Below, piece by piece: positions 22,001 to 28,000 of a DNA stretch of 34,635 nucleotides (within the stretch, counting starts at the first letter, position 1; every line of letters starts with the position of its first letter). The position numbers and the translations under genes were made by a program. Under the pieces are notes generated by a model that saw only the letters and a list, made by a program, of their open reading frames with translations, had not been told where the DNA came from and did not search any database. Origin of the DNA: Nemertoderma westbladi (lineage: Eukaryota; Xenacoelomorpha; Nemertodermatida; Nemertodermatidae); contig JAUCBJ010006920.1 of the NCBI GenBank assembly GCA_032718475.1, positions 1-34,635 of the forward strand. Direction: 5' to 3'.

Positions 22001-25000
22001 TTTCGTAAAGTTGTCTGATACTTTAATGCAGGGTGGCCATGTAGATACCCATGTAGTAGGGTTTTGAAGTTGACAATTAATTTCATAAAAAAAATATTTG
22101 GAGATAATCGACCTTTCATTATACATAGTAATATTAATTTCAATAGGATTCTCTAAATGGAAATTGTTATAACTTGAAAACTAAAAGAGCTATTTAATAG
22201 CGGTTTTCAGATTTGCAAAATGGTGTACCCCCCCCCCCCCCCCCCCCCCCCCCTTATGTACATCTCCTTGGTTAGAGTATGTACATCTCCTTGGTTAGAG
22301 TATGTACATCTCCTTGGTTAGAGTATGTACATCTCCATGGTTAGAGTATGTACATCTACTTGGTTAGAGTATGTACATCTCCTTGGTTAGAGTATGTACA
22401 TCTCCATGGTTAGAGTATGTACATCTACTTGGTTAGAGTATGTACATCTCCTTGGTTAGAGTATGTACATCTCCATGGTTAGAGTATGTACATCTACTTG
22501 GTTAGAGTATGTACATGTACATCTTCTTGGTTACAGGATGTACATCTTAAAGCTGTTTGCTGTCGACTTCAGATTTAGATTATTAATAATTTAGTTTAAT
22601 GCATTTAATTTTCTTATTACTGTTATCCTTTTTTATGTATTTACGTTGGTACGTGTTGGGAACCTAGCAATTAATTTATTTATTATTTATATGCAATATT
22701 TAGTAGGATTTCAGAGTGGCGCGTTAAATTTATTTTGAGGTTATGTCTGTCTTAGTCTATAATAAACATACAAGTTACTCACTTGTAGGAACAGCAGTTG
22801 TTGCTGCAGCAGCTTCTGTACCTAAAATAAAATTAAAACATGATATTTATGAATCTCTGCAATAATATTCATATTTTAATCTTAACAAATAAAGCCAGTA
22901 AAGCTTAAAATTGTTTCACAAATTACTCACTTGTAGGAACAGCAGTTGTTGTAGGAACTTCTGTACCTAAAACAAAATTAAAACATGATATTTATGGATC
23001 TCTGCAATAATATTCATATTTTAATCTTAACAAATAAAGCCAGTAAAGCTTAAAATTGTTTCACAAATTAATGGGGGGAGGTTGAGACTGATCTATTATC
23101 GAATGACCGAGAGAAAATTTAGTTGCCAATATTTCAGCCACTATATTATAGATTGCAAAACAATTACTAGGATGAAGGAATTTAACGGAAACATCTCAAT
23201 TGCAGCGAAGCGGCAAGTTGCTGCAACGCATGCTGGTAAACTACGCGCAATACCTAACCCAACAGCCCGCACAGAGACCCGATGCACTACAGAATTAGCA
23301 CACAACAGGGTACACGTAGAAGACTCGCTCACCCTCCCCGGAGGCACCCGTACGCTACTCAGCAAAGGACCACAATTCGCACTTCAACGCGAAGTGAGTG
23401 ATACCATCTTGGACGACGTCGCCATCGGTTTAGACCGTCTGGCATACGGGCTAAGTTGGAAGCTTGAATGCGAGAAGGTTTCCGCAGCACGGCAGAAACC
23501 GCCGGGCCCAGGAACGACTATTACCACTGCCGGCACAACAGTGCAGACTGCTAATACCGGTACCGGTTCCAATATCCCACAACCGCAACCGATTGGAAGG
23601 ATTCCTTTTCCGGAGACTTACCAGAGCCCACCCCCGGAAGACGTTTCGCCTGCAGTTCAGAGAGACCTGGATAAACTCAAAAGTTCCATTACGTCGGCGT
23701 TCTTTCAACGCAAACTGACTCACCCTCGCAGCACTAAACATAACAGGAGCACCCACCCACGTGTACCGGAACTTTACGGCAATCCTAAGACCCACAAGCC
23801 CGGTGAACCCATGCGTCCAATCTCTTCTGGATCTGGATCAGCGGCGGAGAAGCCAGGATGGTTGGTCAATAGAGTTCTGGAGCAAGCAGTACGCCATGTT
23901 CCAGAACGTCTAGTTAACACGAAGGATTTCATTGAACGAGTTAAACTGATAGACCCATTGGAACCGGGGGACATTATTTTCAGTCTGGATATAGTGTCCA
24001 TGTACACCAATATTCCCGTACAAGAGGGAATTGACCTAGTTTCGGACTTTGTTAATAAACATAGACACAATATCAATATGTTCGGTATGGAGATGCCTGA
24101 GTTTTACGGACTTCTCAAAATTAGCCTAGAATTCACTTTTTTCCGGTTCAACGGTAAATTTTACCAACAGAAGGATGGGATGGGAATGGGTGTACGTTTA
24201 GCCGCGCATTTCGCGGTAATATATATTCATGTTAAGGAATTCGAATTTTTAAATAATTATAGCTTATCGGTTGCATGTTGGTTTCGATTCTATGACGATG
24301 GGTGGGCCGTCTGGCAACATGGGGAAGAGGAACTTAGTAAGTTTCTCGATTACCTCAATGGCTGCCACCCGACCCTTAAGTACACTATGGAACAATCTTA
24401 CACCAGTATCCCTTTTTTAGACGTAACCACAACAATTAATAACGCAGGACAAATCAATTTCGAACTGTATATCAAACCATCCAATAAAGGTATATTTCTC
24501 AACTTTTTTAGCTGCCACCCCCGTAACATAATAACCAATACTGCTAGGTCTGCCATCAAGCGAGCCATACGCAACAGCAACACGTTGGAAGGACGTGAGC
24601 GTAGCCTTGACAAAATTAAAACAATTCTCACGGACAATGACTACCCTGTTTCAATGATCCACAAATTAATACATAACGAACTCAGTGGAGCACCCCCGCA
24701 CCCCACACGCATGAACACCCCACGAAATGGTTCCCCAGTACCTCTAGTATTACCTTTCATCAACGAGGGTTTACGTAGAAAGTTGCAACGCATAGTAAGT
24801 ACGTCTAACCTCAGAGGAGACATAAGAGTAGTACACACCCCAGGTCCCAAATTAAAGAATCAGCTGGTCAGAGCCAGTCTTACAGGCGCCACTTGCCCAG
24901 CACCAACTAACACAGAATGTTACACATGCATCACCTGCGGGGTGAAACCCTGTACTGTACGCAACGTAATCTACGAAATAACCTGCACTTTGTGCCTTCA

Positions 25001-28000
25001 GCGGGTAGAGAATTACATAGGGGAGACGTCCGGGCGCCTCAGGAACAGAATGATGCAGCATCGCAGCTCCGTTCGCTGCAGAAATCGCAAGGAAGCCATT
25101 GGTGAGCATTTTCTCGACTTACACCATGGACAACATAGTATCGCACAGCCATTCACAATTCGTATAGTTCGCACATGCAAAGACTGGGCAGATAGGAAAA
25201 TAAGTGAGAAACATTTCATCCAGCAATTACACCCCACACTCAATACACAGTACGTGCAACCACATAACACTGGCTGGTAGGCAGTGCCGGTAAATATAAC
25301 ACTTTTCTGATTTGCACGCAATAATTTAATAATTTTTCGGACGCAAAATTTGTAATATTTAAATTTCTTCGGCTTCAAAATTACATTATATCCCGTTTTG
25401 TCATACTGTATGTTTGCGTTATACTGTAGTTCAGTGCTCTTCGTTCATTATACATACAGTGGTGCAGTCAGACAGTAAGTAGCATTAGTATTGTAGTAAG
25501 TAGTACCGGTAGCTGGTTGACAGTAGTCTAGTTTTTACATATGCATTTGTGAGTAATCTCCGTATGCCCTGATGAAGGCCTGTATTTATATTATTGTTTG
25601 TTTTGCAATCTATAATATAGTGGCTGAAATATTGGCAACTAAATTTTCTCTCGGTCATTCGATAATAGATCAGTCTCAACCTCCCCCCATTGATATGTTT
25701 CCACCGGTGACCCGGGCACGTAAGTTCATCTATGTTTCACAAATTACTCACTTGTAGGAACAGCAGTTGTTGTAGGAACTTCTGTACCTAAAACAAAATT
25801 AAAACATGATATTTATGGATCTCTGCAATATTATTCATATTTTAATCTTAACAAATAAAGCCAGTAAAGCTTAAAATTGTTTCACAAGTTACTCACTTGT
25901 AAGAACAGCAGTTGTTGTAGGAACTTCTGTACCTAAAACAAAATTAAAACATGATATTTATGAATCTCTGCAATAATATTCATTTTTTAATATTAACAAA
26001 TAAAGCCAGTAAAGCTTAAAATTGTTTCACAAATTACTCACTTGTAGGAACAGCAGTTGTTGTAGGAACTTCTGTACCTAAAACAAAATTAAAACATGAT
26101 ATTTATGGATCTCTGCAATAATATTCATATTTTAATCTTAACAAATAAAGCCAGTAAAGCTTAAAATTGTTTCACAAATTACTCACTTGTAGGAACAGCA
26201 GTTGTTGTAGGAACTTCTGTACCTAAAACAAAATTAAAACATGATATTTATGGATCTCTGCAATAATATTCATATTTTAATATTAACAAATAAAGCCAGT
26301 AAAGCTTAAAATTGTTTCACAAGTTACTCACTTGTAGGAACAGCAGTTGTTGTAGGAATTTCTGTACCTAAAACAAAATTAAAACATGATATTTATGAAT
26401 CTCTGCAATAATATTCATATTTTAATCTTAACAAATAAAGCCAGTAAAGCTTAAAATTGTTTCACAAGTTACTCACTTGTAGGAACAGCAGTTGTTGTAG
26501 GAACTTCTGTACCTAAAACAAAATTAAAACATGATATTTATGGATCTCTGCAATAATATTCATATTTTAATATTAACAAATAAAGCCAGTAAAGCTTAAA
26601 ATTGTTTCACAAATAATTACTCACTTGCAGCACCAAAATTACAAGTAGTGCACAATTTTCACAAAATTTGAAAGTTACATTTTTCGGCTAATTGTTTTTC
26701 AATACAGGTTTTCTGGGGCGCAAAATAGATTGGAAAATATGTAAAAATGAAATAGTTACTATAAATGGCTGTTCAGTCCTCTCTGCGTAGGAAAAAATGA
26801 AAAAAACAAGTAACCAGCACTTTTCAGTTTGAACACAAAATTTTTAATTCACTTATACGATGCTATAAATTCACATTTTTAGGTTTTCTTGGGCGCTGAT
26901 TCTAATGAAATACATTTCTAATATGCGAGATCATTGCAACTTGTATTTTTCGGCGTAATTTGGCAAATTTTGGTGCTAGCACCAAATTTCGTACCCATCA
27001 CCAAAAAGTACAAGTTTGCGATGTCCAGTGCTGATTTTATTGATTCCATCGGATTCAGGACGCTCATAAACCGGTATAACGCAAGAAACAAGATAATACT
27101 ATCTTGTGATCAGTTTGTTTATTTTCCAAAATTTGGTGCTGGCACAACAATTTTCACCCACCGGCGAAAGATACACGTTTGACAACTCTTATGAAATTTT
27201 TACTGATTCCATTGAATTCAGAACCCTCACAAACCCGTATAACGCAAGAAACAAGGTTACACAATCAATTGATGTATTTGATGGATTTCAAATTTCAGTG
27301 CTAGCACCACATTTTGCACCCACTTCCGAAAAATACAAGTTTGATATGTCTAGTTTGATAATTATATATTCCATTGAATTCAGAACACCCATAAACCTCT
27401 ATAACGCAAGAAATAAATTGTTACAAGCAATTTTATCTATTGAATGGATTTTCAAAATTTCGTGCTAGCACCAAAATTTGCACACAGCACCGAAAAATAC
27501 AAGTTTGATACGCTTGGTGCAACTCGTATATATTTCATCGAAACCAGAACCCTAAAAAACCCCAATTGCGCAAAAACAAGTTTCAAACAATCTATTTACA
27601 AAATTGACATATTTCAAAATTTGGTGCTGGCACCAAAATTTGGCACCCGCCGAAAAAAACTGGTTTGAAATTTCTAAATCAATTTATATGAATTCCATCC
27701 AATTGCTAACACCAAAAAACCGGTGTAAATCAAAAATAGAGATGTTACAATTCATATTTAATGAAATGTAATTTTCAAAAAACGCCTCAAAAAAAGTGCC
27801 AAAAGTAGGGTTAAAAAATAGTGCTATAACTCGAAAACTACCCGATATTTTTGAAAATGGTTTTCACTACTAGGAAGACAATAGATTTTTAGGAAAAGTC
27901 ATAAAATTTAAGATACTCAACTGCGTTTGTTTCAGAATTATAATAAAAAAACCACGGGGGGGTCATATTGACCCCCCCCCCCCGGGTTTAATAGGGTTAA

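Larger units (their letters stand above)
23071..25734 (+). mobile_element. Full-length Penelope-like retroelement with terminal inverted repeats and 12-bp TSD
   Basis: Flanked by TTTCACAAATTA at 23059-23070 and 25735-25746, a 12-bp duplication of array sequence. An inverted repeat of about 90 bp starts near 23072 (GGGGGGAGGTTGAGACTG) and is mirrored, apparently exactly, to about 25689. A further 45 bp or so lie outside the right repeat. An inverted terminal copy around one RT plus GIY-YIG ORF is the Penelope layout. Inverted repeats that match perfectly by eye and an unbroken ORF suggest recent insertion. It disrupts the microexon array without damaging a splice site. Confidence 0.9.

Noticed and set aside
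25485-25679. 64-codon minus-strand ORF starting MRLIYYRMTERK
   Set aside because: The inverted terminal repeat of the Penelope-like element copies the start of its main ORF. Not a separate gene.
26934-27668. Three overlapping plus-strand ORFs (VLAPNF, KYKFD motifs) as a repeat protein
   Set aside because: Units are about 163 bp, not a multiple of three, so the frame changes from unit to unit. Divergence shows no codon pattern.
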